A stretch of 23,353 nt of DNA from CAYSSG01 sp964433635 (GCA_964433635.1 CAYSSG010000032.1:1-23353); one strand, 5' to 3'. Positions 16,069 through 23,353 are shown, counted from the first letter of the stretch. Notes: generated by a model from the letters alone, not told the origin. Numbers and translations are program-made.

Positions 16069-17592
16069 TTAATGACTTCCCTGTAATATCATTCTCATAA
16101 TTTCTTCCTGGCTGACACCATGTTTAAATTCCCCGGCTACCCTGCCGTTGCTTAACACTAATATTCTGTCTGAGATTTTCACCACTTCCGACACTTCAGA
16201 AGAGATAAAAATAATACAGACACCTGATTCAGCCAGTTTGCGCACAATGTTATAAATTTCTAGTTTGGCTTTAACATCAATCCCCTGGGTCGGCTCATCC
16301 ATCATCAGTACTTTTGGCTCAGCCTGCAGCCATTTAGAGATAGCCACCTTCTGTTGATTCCCTCCGCTGAGATATTTGGTAACCTGCTGTACACCCGAAG
16401 CCTTGATATCCAGTTTCTCGATAGCCTGTTTGGTGACCTTAAACTCTTTGTCGGGTGAAATGACACCTTTCTCTGAGAACTGGTGGAGTGTGGGAAGGGT
16501 AATGTTTTTATATAATTCCAACATTAGAATAAGCGCATCTTTTTTCCGGTCTTCCGGAACCAAAGAAATGCCATGACTGATGGCATCGACAGGCGAATGA
16601 AATCTGACCGGTTTATCATTGATGATTATGTTCCCGCTTTCTAATCTATCAGCGCCGAAAATCAATCGTGACATCTCGGTCTTACCCGCACCTCTCAGAC
16701 CGGTAATGCCCAGCACTTCACCGGCAAAAGCGGAAAAGGATATGCCATCAATCCTGGGTTTTCTTTTCAGTCTTTCAACCTTTAAAACAGTCTTTTGACT
16801 CCCTTTACCCACGGAAAATTCTGAAGTATAGGCATTTTTTAAACTCTCTCCCACCATCATCGTAATCACCTTGTCCCGATCCACATCTTTGGTGAAAACG
16901 GTGTTAATCTTCTTCCCATCCCTTAACACGGTAATCCGATCGGCAATCCTGAATACCTCTCCTAACAGATGGGTGATATAGAGGATGCTAATCTGATTTG
17001 CCTTGAGTTCAGAGATGATTCTAAATAGATGTTCGATCTCGTTTTCCGATAAAGAGGCAGTCGGTTCATCCATAATGATAAACTTGGTCTTGTGGATGAG
17101 TGCTTTGAGAATCTCGACCAATTTCTGCTCTGCCACTCCCAGGTTTCTTACTTTCTCATGGGGAGGAAGTTCAAAACCCAGCTGTCCGGTTATATCCAGG
17201 TACTGCTGATAGATCTTATTTTCATCAATGAATCCTAATGAGGTAAAATGTTCTGCTCCCAGAAAGATATTTTGAATCACTGTTAACTGGGGTATTAAAC
17301 TATTTTCCTGATAAATCACGCTGAGCCCGCTTTGAAAGGCCTGTGCAGGTGAATTAAACTCTACTTTCCGGTTATCAAAATAGATCTCTCCGGAATCTTT
17401 TTGATAGGCACCGACAATCGATTTAATGAGTGTTGACTTTCCGGCACCATTCTCACCTACCAGGGCATGGACTTCGCCTTGATAGATCTCCAAATCAATG
17501 TCATCCAGGGCAATCACTCCCGGAAAAGACTTTTTCAGTTTGGTGACCCTTAAGATCGGGTCATTGGACTTCAGTTCTATAACTGTTTTAAT
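16069..17592 (-). CDS. RbsA-type sugar ABC transporter ATPase (cluster A), probable ATT start
   Basis: Double-domain ATPase. Domain 1 has GENGAGKSTL, LGVAEQKLVEILKAL and FIIMDEPTASL. Domain 2 has a GLRGAGKTEM P-loop, LSGGNQQKVAISKWL and VLMMDEPTQGID, with both Walker B Glu residues present. The first conventional start is GTG at 17517, but this would cut off the first strand of the fold. The same frame upstream encodes PILRVTKLKKSFPGVIALDD, exactly the expected RbsA N-terminus. No ATG, GTG or TTG lies further up before the in-frame stop at 17601. The best candidate is ATT at 17592, seven bases after AGGTG, overlapping the end of the previous gene by 16 bases. The alternative is a one-base frameshift near an out-of-frame ATG at 17564. 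Product identity is certain; the start is not. Confidence 0.9.
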   Translation of the reverse strand: MKTVIELKSNDPILRVTKLKKSFPGVIALDDIDLEIYQGEVHALVGENGAGKSTLIKSIVGAYQKDSGEIYFDNRKVEFNSPAQAFQSGLSVIYQENSLIPQLTVIQNIFLGAEHFTSLGFIDENKIYQQYLDITGQLGFELPPHEKVRNLGVAEQKLVEILKALIHKTKFIIMDEPTASLSENEIEHLFRIISELKANQISILYITHLLGEVFRIADRITVLRDGKKINTVFTKDVDRDKVITMMVGESLKNAYTSEFSVGKGSQKTVLKVERLKRKPRIDGISFSAFAGEVLGITGLRGAGKTEMSRLIFGADRLESGNIIINDKPVRFHSPVDAISHGISLVPEDRKKDALILMLELYKNITLPTLHQFSEKGVISPDKEFKVTKQAIEKLDIKASGVQQVTKYLSGGNQQKVAISKWLQAEPKVLMMDEPTQGIDVKAKLEIYNIVRKLAESGVCIIFISSEVSEVVKISDRILVLSNGRVAGEFKHGVSQEEIMRMILQGSH

Positions 17593-18830
17593 AAGTAATC
17601 ACCTGCAAATTCTATATTCTCATCGGGTATCTTCAATAAATTCCAGGACAGCACTATTCCCTCCAAGTCCATAGCCAGGACTCTACGTAAATATTTTTCC
17701 AGTATACGCTTATCAATATGACATATTCCGGGTATCTGTACTGCCTCTAATCCTATAAAGACTTTTACACTTTTTGGTAAGTGATAGTCCTTGATCCTCT
17801 GCATTTCCTGGCCAATCATGTTTTCCGGTATACCCTTTTCTGACAGGTCAGCCACTTGAGATGGCAGTTTGACTCCGAGCATCCGGCTTATTTCCAGCAT
17901 GAACCGGGATTCATCCAAACTCGGGTTGAGATTCAGGATGGCTTTCATCAAACAGGATAATTCCAGGGGAAGACCTGCCGGGCCTGAAGTATGGCAATAG
18001 ATCATCGGCTTGATCCAGTCGCAGGTTTCTGCTAATACCTGATAATCCTGAGAAACCAGGGGAGCTATAGATGGGGCAAATAAATCCAGACCTACCAGTT
18101 TGCCCATCTGTTTTGCCTGATAAGCGAACATCTTTATAATCTGATAAATACTCTGTTTCCGAAAATCAAAAAACAGCTTCAGTTGATCCGGAAAAATCAT
18201 GTCAGCTAATGAATGGCAAGCTTGCCAATCCTTTAGGCTTTTGTCTTTCAGTTCATTCAAAACACTTTTTACCTGATTGCGATAATGATTTAAATCCTCA
18301 TGGTAATCTGTCTGAAACTTGTCCTGACAGGATGGACAAAAGCAGGTATAGAGCGCTTCCAGGCCATTGGCAGGAGAGGGAAAGCGGGTACGGTCCAGGA
18401 AAACGCCATCGAAGCTACCTGATCGGATTTGATGCTGATAATGTTCCAATATCCTTTTAATATTCTGTTCATCATTAGGGCAGAGAAAGAGAAAATCTTC
18501 CCCTCCCTGCCCTATTTCATCCCAAGAGCCGTTGACTCCATAACCATACGATCCATCATATAATTCCACTGCCTGGTCAGGTCTGATTCTAAAGAGAGAG
18601 ATATCAGCTAAAACAGGATGCCATAGATACATCTTGATTTGAAGATCTGTACAGATTTTTCTAATCAATTCAAGACTTTTTTTCTGGTCAGCAGGCCAAA
18701 CGATCAAAGCATCCAGATCAAGCTTCTCTTTAGCCAGAGATATTTTCTTCTTAAAATCATCATGTTCCGCTGAAGGATTCTTTATGTTATTGTTCAGTAC
18801 AATTTGAGTACCAATCCATTTTTTGGTCAT
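17577..18830 (-). CDS. Putative TIM-barrel glycoside-hydrolase-like protein
   Basis: A 417-residue protein without a signal peptide, so probably cytoplasmic. The pattern of short strands ending in Asp/Glu/Trp (ALIVWPAD at 41-48, KMYLWHP at 66-72, FDGVFLDRTRF at 140-150, VGLDLFAPS, WIKPMIYCHTS, VFIGLEAVQIPG, GIVLSWNLL) is that of an alpha-amylase-clan or GH-like (beta/alpha)8 barrel. D141, D146 and the Glu of GLEAV are candidate active-site residues. A CFCPSC motif (C163, C165, C168) follows FPSPANG and could bind metal. AAGGA precedes the ATG at 18830. It sits between the binding-protein and ATPase genes, so it probably cleaves or recognises the imported compound. No specific CAZy family or substrate can be named. 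Confidence 0.6.
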   Translation of the reverse strand: MTKKWIGTQIVLNNNIKNPSAEHDDFKKKISLAKEKLDLDALIVWPADQKKSLELIRKICTDLQIKMYLWHPVLADISLFRIRPDQAVELYDGSYGYGVNGSWDEIGQGGEDFLFLCPNDEQNIKRILEHYQHQIRSGSFDGVFLDRTRFPSPANGLEALYTCFCPSCQDKFQTDYHEDLNHYRNQVKSVLNELKDKSLKDWQACHSLADMIFPDQLKLFFDFRKQSIYQIIKMFAYQAKQMGKLVGLDLFAPSIAPLVSQDYQVLAETCDWIKPMIYCHTSGPAGLPLELSCLMKAILNLNPSLDESRFMLEISRMLGVKLPSQVADLSEKGIPENMIGQEMQRIKDYHLPKSVKVFIGLEAVQIPGICHIDKRILEKYLRRVLAMDLEGIVLSWNLLKIPDENIEFAGDYLLKQL

Positions 18831-18918
18831 GGTTTTTCCTTAGATATTTAAATTGTCCCTTTGGCATTCAGAATTACTGATGATATGGAGTTTTACAGCT
18901 TGTCTGAACATCCATGTT

Positions 18919-19875
18919 TTACATCTCGGGTTCAAAATCAGCTACATTGTCTTTTGTAACAATGATGTGTTTAATCTCTACAAATTGAGGAACTGCTTCT
19001 CCCTTTAGATGTTTTGCTGTAACCTCAACTGCTTTGTAGCCCTCTTCGACTACGGAGAAGTATGTACTGGCTGTCACAACCCCATCACTGATATAAGGAA
19101 CCAACTCCCTGGCATACTCCAGGCCGGTAACATATACACCGGTCACCCCGGCATTTTCTAAAGCCATGGCTGCGGCAATCGCTCCGCTCCACCATTGGCA
19201 GCTGACCAGGTCAACCTTTCTGCCACTTTGCAGAAATGCTTCCATGAAGGCAAGGGAGCCCTCTTTGGTCCAACCTTCAATGGGTCTCTTTTCCACAATC
19301 GTCCAATTGGGGTGTTTTTCTGCTACCTTGAGAAATCCTTCTTCTCTCATTCTCTGCGCAGTAGTACCAGGATTACCTTCAATCAATACAATATTCGCTT
19401 CTTTATCACCTAAGAGCTGTTCAGCCATCTCACCCTGGATAATACCTGCTCCGACTTCGGACCGGCCGATAAAGGAGACAACTCCCGGAAATTTTCCTTC
19501 TGTATCTGTCCCCAGGCAATTGGTAAAACTGATCAGGGGAATATTTGCATCATTGCATAGTTTTACTGCCGGTATTAAAGCCATATTATCCGCAGCACAA
19601 AGCATAACGGCATCTACTTTTTTCACAATAAAATTTTCTACCTGGGAGAGTTGTTTTCCCGCATCCCATTCAGCATCTGCATAGGTAATATTTAAACCAA
19701 AATCCTTCGCTGCCTGATCGATTCCCCTGCGCTGAACACTGAAGAACTCCACACTACCAGGTAGTAATACAGCTACTTCCAAGGGTTTTTCCTGGGCAAA
19801 GGAAACGGAAAGGCTTACAAAAACAAAGCTGAATATTAACAAGGTCAAAACAGAACATTTAAAATATCTTGTCAT
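18919..19875 (-). CDS. Periplasmic sugar-binding protein of ABC transporter (cluster A)
   Basis: A 318-residue solute-binding protein of the ribose/xylose type. The signal peptide covers about residues 1-27 (MTRYFKCSVLTLLIFSFVFV, cleavage near SFA-QE). There is no lipobox at the cleavage site, so it should be soluble in the periplasm. Mature phrases EVAVLLPGSVEFFSVQRRGI, DAVMLCAADNMALIPAVKLC, NIPLISFTN and GIIQGEMAEQLLG fit the Peripla_BP_4 fold. AAGGAGG stands nine bases before the ATG at 19875, predicting high translation. It is a paralogue class, not a close copy, of the cluster B binding protein, so the two transporters probably have different ligands. An 88-base gap before the next gene lacks the long stem-loop found in cluster B. 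Confidence 0.95.
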   Translation of the reverse strand: MTRYFKCSVLTLLIFSFVFVSLSVSFAQEKPLEVAVLLPGSVEFFSVQRRGIDQAAKDFGLNITYADAEWDAGKQLSQVENFIVKKVDAVMLCAADNMALIPAVKLCNDANIPLISFTNCLGTDTEGKFPGVVSFIGRSEVGAGIIQGEMAEQLLGDKEANIVLIEGNPGTTAQRMREEGFLKVAEKHPNWTIVEKRPIEGWTKEGSLAFMEAFLQSGRKVDLVSCQWWSGAIAAAMALENAGVTGVYVTGLEYARELVPYISDGVVTASTYFSVVEEGYKAVEVTAKHLKGEAVPQFVEIKHIIVTKDNVADFEPEM

Positions 19876-20079
19876 GATTTAAATCCTCCTTAAAATCTAT
19901 TTACAGAACAACTTACGAAACGCGAAAAAACCGGTTTTTTGTGATTCTCACCACCTTTTTTACGGATTTGTAATCTCCTTAGATTGAGCACTATAAGATT
20001 TATGGCTGGATCATGCTTTGAATCCTATCAAGTCAGGCATTTCCTTTCTTATTATTGTTGTTCTTATTTGCTTCTCCCA
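19876..20079 (-). other. Control region between ROK gene and cluster A transporter genes
   Basis: 204 bases without a gene. It contains the AAGGAGG of the binding-protein gene and the 16-bp palindrome listed separately. I see no full sigma-70 promoter; TATAGT at about 19995-19990 lacks a matching -35. Transcription may come from the ROK promoter or an activated site here. Confidence 0.45.
19925..19940 (-). promoter_or_regulatory. Perfect 16-bp palindrome, operator candidate
   Basis: AAAAAACCGGTTTTTT, fully symmetric with no loop, 50 bases before the binding-protein start. The even-spaced CG-centred form resembles LacI/GalR-type operators, but no LacI-family gene is in the window, so the ROK protein encoded upstream is the local candidate. 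Confidence 0.55.
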
Positions 20080-21222
20080 TTAAGTTATCAGTGCTAAACC
20101 CTTCTTTTTTAAAGGTTCCAGCACTTTTACTGCGGCACCTATTAAAACTCCGTCCTCGCCTAATCGGGAAAATTCTATTCTGGGCACAAATGGAATGATC
20201 TTGTGAAGGGTCATTCTGATTTCTTCCAAAAAAACGGGTGGTAAAATTGAAATTCCTCCCCCGATAATCACTAATTCCGGATTGAGGACGCAGGATATAT
20301 TGCCGATACCAAAAGCTAGAAATTCTAATGCTTCTTTTACAATCTCAATCGCCTGATGATTGCCTTCAGCAGCCAGTTTAAATATGTCCATAATTCTAAT
20401 CTGGCGATTCATCCTTTTCCTGGCTTTCTCAACAATCACCTTATAACTGGCTAACTTTTCCAGACAGCCGTAATCTCTTGGATTTTCTGGAGTATGATGG
20501 GGACCAATCAGGAGATACCCTATCTCTCCGGCAGCATTCTGTGTACCCTGATAAAGCTTTCCATTAATAACTATGCCTGCCCCGATGCCTGTCCTTTCTC
20601 CCACAAAGACAAAATTATCAGATTCCAGAGCTACACCTTTTGTTTTCTCGCCCAATGCCATCAGATTAACGTCATTTTCCAGCATGACTGGTATGCCGAT
20701 TTCACTTAAGGCCAGATCATCCAGGGAAACTTCCCAGTTCAGATAAGGAGCACCGGTTACTTTCCTGGCTTCGAAGTCTATAATTCCCGGAACGCCGATA
20801 CAAATATTCATGATCTTCTCTTTAGGAACATCTACTTCTTTTATAAAATCTTTCAATAGAATATTTAAGGCATTATTCAGTTTTTTGGTATGGAAGGATT
20901 CAATTTTCGGACCGTATTTCTCCCGGACAATATTGTAGGATAAATCGATCAAAGCTGCCCTGATGCCATTTTCTCCCCCCAGATCTACGGCGATCAAATA
21001 GGCTGTCTCCGGATTTATCTGAAGTAGTATGGGCTTTTTCCCACCGGAGGAATTCCCTTTTCCAATTTCACGAACAATATCTCTTGCTATTAAATTCCTG
21101 ACAATAGCTGAAATGGTAGGAGGCGTTAATCCGATCGTCTTTCCGATATCCGCCCTGGAGATAGGACCATTCTGCTCGATCATTTTTAGAACGATACCCT
21201 GATTGATTTTTCTTGTTTCCAT
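20080..21222 (-). CDS. ROK-family transcriptional regulator (cluster A), zinc motif lost
   Basis: A 380-residue NagC/XylR-like regulator. The helix-turn-helix is at about 8-50 (GPISRADIGKTIGLTPPTIS), then the GNSSGGKKPILLQ linker and the ROK domain with VDLGGENGIRAALID (79-93) and LENDVNLMALGE. Where ROK proteins normally have ExGH and CxCGxxGC, this one has GEIGYLLIG (Tyr236 for His) and only GCLE (252-255). The zinc site is therefore absent and sugar binding is probably altered. It is first in cluster A and has a near-consensus promoter. The inferred role is sensing the cluster A sugar and controlling the transporter genes behind it. Kinase activity is unlikely but not excluded, since part of the phosphate loop remains. 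Confidence 0.92.
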   Translation of the reverse strand: METRKINQGIVLKMIEQNGPISRADIGKTIGLTPPTISAIVRNLIARDIVREIGKGNSSGGKKPILLQINPETAYLIAVDLGGENGIRAALIDLSYNIVREKYGPKIESFHTKKLNNALNILLKDFIKEVDVPKEKIMNICIGVPGIIDFEARKVTGAPYLNWEVSLDDLALSEIGIPVMLENDVNLMALGEKTKGVALESDNFVFVGERTGIGAGIVINGKLYQGTQNAAGEIGYLLIGPHHTPENPRDYGCLEKLASYKVIVEKARKRMNRQIRIMDIFKLAAEGNHQAIEIVKEALEFLAFGIGNISCVLNPELVIIGGGISILPPVFLEEIRMTLHKIIPFVPRIEFSRLGEDGVLIGAAVKVLEPLKKKGLALIT

Positions 21223-21349
21223 CTAATCACTTCACTTTAATCTTTAATTAGAAATGAAAACAGAAGATAATTTCATTGAAAATTGCGTATGTTTTCTGCT
21301 TGGATTATTCTTAAGGATACTTTCTTAATTAACTTAACTAACTAACTTT

Positions 21350-21378
21350 AGTATAAGATCTTTTTGGACTGATGTCAA
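21350..21378 (-). promoter_or_regulatory. Near-consensus sigma-70 promoter for cluster A ROK gene
   Basis: TTGACA (21378-21373), 17-base spacer, TATACT (21355-21350) on the minus strand: perfect -35 and five of six in the -10. The transcript would begin near 21343, giving a leader of about 120 bases. That leader includes an AATGAAA...TTTCATT inverted repeat (21253-21277). Confidence 0.7.
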
Positions 21379-21394
21379 ATTTTTCAATGACCAA

Positions 21395-21494
21395 NNNNNN
21401 NNNNNNNNNNNNNNNNNNNNNNNNNNNNNNNNNNNNNNNNNNNNNNNNNNNNNNNNNNNNNNNNNNNNNNNNNNNNNNNNNNNNNNNNNNNNNN
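21395..21494. other. Assembly gap of 100 N
   Basis: Exactly 100 N, the conventional length for a gap of unknown size between joined contigs. The sequence right after it belongs to the dispersed repeat family seen at 2665-2951. True distance and even adjacency of the two sides are not established. Confidence 0.97.
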
Positions 21495-21702
21495 AGTATG
21501 TGGTATATAGTTAAAAAGAGTAAAAAGTGATAAGTAATTAGATAAAATTAGTCGATAGTTGTTGGTATGAAGAGATTCCTTTCATATATTACCGGCAAAT
21601 TTAAAAACCATTATATTTTTATTTTTCAATAAACCATCCACAGGCATAAGCCTAATTATTTTTCACTTTTTGAGTCTCCTGATTTTGAAAAAATAAAAAA
21701 CT
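21495..21702. repeat. Fragment of dispersed AT-rich repeat after the gap
   Basis: Begins with agtatgtggtatatag followed by agtaaaaagtgataagtaa-like units. The 14-mer tatgtggtatatag is identical to 2931-2944. The rest of the interval is AT-rich with no gene recognised. Confidence 0.55.
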
Positions 21703-21888
21703 TTATATTATCTCTTCGTCTTCAAAATCATACATGGCTGTGTTCTTTTCCTTTTTATCTAATTCGTTAATTTCTTCCTCAATCGTTTTTGGTTTTTGAT
21801 AGAATTCATGTCCGCAAGAAGGACAGATTCGCACTTCTCTTTTTACCAATCCTGCGCATTCCGGGCATTTTTTCATTTCTGATGACAT
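21703..21888 (-). CDS. Small zinc-ribbon protein or tail of a decayed DUF805 gene
   Basis: A 61-residue ORF. CPECAGLVKREVRICPSCGH (8-27) is a four-cysteine zinc ribbon (C8, C11, C22, C25), followed by an acidic, charged helix (KTIEEEINELDKKEK). There is no good ribosome-binding site. Its ATG shares a base with the TAA of the ORF upstream. The same frame continues upstream through GPNPKKYNTETHKI. GPNPK is the usual end of DUF805 membrane proteins, so this ORF probably was the C-terminal part of a DUF805-plus-zinc-ribbon protein. Whether it is still translated alone, by coupling, is open. Confidence 0.6.
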   Translation of the reverse strand: MSSEMKKCPECAGLVKREVRICPSCGHEFYQKPKTIEEEINELDKKEKNTAMYDFEDEEII

Positions 21889-22016
21889 TATTTTATGGGT
21901 TTCTGTGTTGTATTTCTTTGGGTTTGGTCCATTAACCAGAACATCCAGTATTCTTTTCTTCTTGCTCTTCCGCTAAACACTGCATATTTCTTTAATACAT
22001 CTAGGTACCAGTCCAT
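21888..22016 (-). pseudogene. Collapsed DUF805 membrane-protein gene (N-terminal remnant)
   Basis: ATG at 22016 with AAGGA six bases upstream encodes MDWYLDVLKKYAVFSGRARR then KEYWMFW. This is a recognisable start of DUF805 (YhaH-like) inner-membrane proteins. The expected membrane helices never come: after about 27 residues the frame runs into DQTQRNTTQ and stops at 42 codons. The missing DUF805 tail (VNGPNPKKY) is present right there in another frame and continues into the zinc-ribbon ORF. The simplest explanation is an internal deletion that removed the membrane core and broke the frame. The preserved ribosome site suggests a recent event. Confidence 0.65.
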
Positions 22017-22316
22017 ACGTATTCCTTTGAATTCATTGAAATACGAATATAATTTTAATTCTAATCAATCCCCCAGCCTGCTATTTAAAAGTTAAAGATA
22101 ATGAATATCGTATTTTAAGCATAAACTGACGAGATTGTCACGATCGGCTGTTTTCTATATTGCCATTGTATAAGAAATTGAAAAGGTAAAATATTTTTTA
22201 ACCGGATACCAAATACAAACGACTAAATACTATTTTTCCTCAATTACTTGTGCTGTAAAAACTAAAAACAAATAACTTATTATTTCATTTTACCATCTGG
22301 TTGTGACTACTGTATG
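22017..22316. other. AT-rich intergenic stretch
   Basis: About 300 bases between the toxin-gene remnant and the DUF805 remnant. Apart from the AAGGA before 22016, I see no gene, clear promoter, terminator or repeat. Confidence 0.5.
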
Positions 22317-23282
22317 TCAGGAATTAAGTGAGAAATTTTTTATATGTCTTTGTTTCCAGATAACCATGGGATGTCTTGCCAAATTTTTCCCGTTCAATAA
22401 TTTGCCAAAGAGGGCTTCTTGTTTAAACTCTCCTTTCAAAAAGCTATCAATATAATCATTTTCTCCGGTTGTAAAGTTAAATATTTCTCTCTTTAAAAAA
22501 GGCTTTACTTTTTTTATCATATCTCCGCTTCTTACTTTTTCCTTTTTTCTTAATAAGGGTAGCAATTGCCTTTTTATATCTTCATCTATAATGTTTTCAA
22601 TGTTATCAGGCTGATATAAACGGAAATTTTTTCTAGAAAAACAACCAAAGAATATAAAGATCTTTTTTAATAAAGTCTCATCAAATTCAATCTTTTCTTG
22701 TAGAAGTGTATAAATATCATATAAATCGCGAGGAGCCTGACGATCCATTAATGCTAATATTTTACCAGCATACAATTCTGGTCCTTTTAGAGTATTTATT
22801 GGTAGGTTTGAATTACCGAAAGGGCTTAAAAAATTCTTTCGCTCAGAATCTAATACTGATAATCGATGAAGCAAGTTTACCTCTACCTTAATCCTATCAA
22901 TGTTATTGGAAACATTAGTGTATTTTAAGAAATACCTAATTAACCCATAATCTGAAATAACTTCGTATTTATATCCTTAAAAGTTAAATATGGAACGGAG
23001 TGCCGAATCAATTATAGGTATTATTTCATCTTTTTTTCTTTTTCCAATACCAGAAATAAAATTAAAATCAAGGTCAATTGATAAACGTGGATATCTAAAA
23101 TAGAGAAAATTTATCGCAGTGCCTCCTTTTAATACTAGTCCTTTATTAAGCTCGGGATGTTTATTAATTTCTTTTAATAGATCTTCAAGTCTATAAATCT
23201 TTTCTAATGTATCTCGATGAAAATTAGTCTCTTTTGAAAATCTTTCAAAATATTCTTTATTTCCCTGAATATTATCAGCCAT
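22317..23282 (-). pseudogene. AbiEii-type nucleotidyltransferase toxin, interrupted by one in-frame TAA
   Basis: Starts at ATG 23282 with GAGGAG six bases upstream. Residues about 48-75 carry the nucleotidyltransferase core (LVLKGGTAINFLYFRYP, then SIDLDFNF with the metal-binding Asp-x-Asp). A TAA at 22979-22977 stops the reading after 101 residues. Translation in the same frame continues without change (GYKYEVISDYGLIRYFLKYT, IDRIKVEVN) into the C-terminal half, with the family phrase LKGPELYAGKILALMDRQAP and RDLYDIYTLL. The whole reading is 321 codons, the normal size for AbiEii/AbiGii toxins. By family these modify tRNA or other targets and are paired with an antitoxin gene directly upstream. 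A single nonsense mutation, a sequencing error or, less likely, readthrough are the options. Confidence 0.85.
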
Positions 23283-23353
23283 TTAATGCTCCTCTAATAA
23301 GTTCTTCAATCTGATAGGAACCATTAATTTCCATTCCGGGACTAGTTCAGTTT
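23283..23353 (-). CDS. 3' end of the gene upstream of the AbiEii-type toxin (possible antitoxin)
   Basis: The frame is open from the window edge and ends LVPEWKLMVPIRLKNLLEEH with a TAA that abuts the toxin ATG. Only 23 codons are visible, too few to identify the family. The tight junction and the usual gene order of AbiE systems suggest the antitoxin, by position only. Confidence 0.4.
   Translation of the reverse strand, partial: TELVPEWKLMVPIRLKNLLEEH

Noticed and set aside
19166..19684. 172-codon ORF on the plus strand
   Set aside because: Fully antisense to the well-supported cluster A binding protein, with no recognisable domain; a shadow of biased codon use.
21895..22095. 66-codon plus-strand ORF
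   Set aside because: It is antisense to the DUF805 remnant, whose minus-strand reading has a clear family match and ribosome site.
23283..23340. Alternative 19-codon frame MEINGSYQIEELIRGALNG overlapping the toxin start
   Set aside because: An in-frame stop lies just upstream, so it could only be a very short ORF with no ribosome site; the other frame is open to the window edge and abuts the toxin ATG.
1..23353. tRNA or rRNA genes
   Set aside because: No clover-leaf-like sequence or conserved rRNA segment noticed in reading either strand; a covariance-model scan was not possible.

Overview
The window reads as a chromosomal scaffold piece from an AT-rich, saccharolytic, fermentative-type bacterium. 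Both solute-binding proteins carry type I signal peptides with no lipobox cysteine, which suggests a diderm cell with a periplasm. Low GC, ROK-controlled ABC sugar operons and dispersed 'tatgtggtatatag'-type intergenic repeats fit a candidate lineage such as Atribacterota or a thermophile-like deep branch. That placement is a guess from style, not a measured phylogeny. A run of exactly 100 N (21395-21494) shows this is a scaffolded, probably metagenome-derived assembly. Every gene I accept lies on the minus strand, so the biology reads from high to low coordinates.

Right edge (23353 to about 21700): the last codons of an upstream gene, then an AbiEii-type nucleotidyltransferase toxin gene interrupted by one in-frame TAA. 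Next come a collapsed DUF805 gene (start and tail joined out of frame) and a small zinc-ribbon ORF. This looks like decaying accessory DNA. It ends at repeat sequence and the assembly gap.

Cluster A (21378 to 13811): a near-consensus promoter drives a ROK-family repressor. It is followed by a sugar-binding protein, a cytoplasmic TIM-barrel glycoside-hydrolase-like protein, an RbsA-type double ATPase whose real start appears to be a rare ATT, an RbsC-type permease and a phosphofructokinase-family enzyme with an unusual active-site signature.

Cluster B (13690 to 2992): a second ROK repressor sits behind an extended -10 promoter and a 21-bp palindrome. After a long leader with two tiny ORFs come a second binding protein, a 22-bp perfect intercistronic stem-loop, a second ATPase and permease, and an ATC-hydrolase-family protein. 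The cluster continues with a Gfo/Idh/MocA oxidoreductase with a cysteine insert, a divergent ROK-fold kinase, NagA and NagB.

Together the clusters suggest import of an amino-sugar-containing compound, optional oxidation or trimming, phosphorylation, deacetylation (NagA) and deamination/isomerisation (NagB) to fructose 6-phosphate. The phosphofructokinase-like enzyme could then act on that product. The unexplained members (ATC-hydrolase-like protein, Cys-insert oxidoreductase, divergent kinase, GH-like protein) make this a candidate undescribed amino-sugar or conjugate catabolic route.

Left edge (2991 to 1): tandem repeats of about 160 bp, a 579-residue protein with SEC-C-protein-like features, a GC-rich palindromic repeat patch, and an AbrB-type antitoxin/RelE-type toxin pair cut by the window start.
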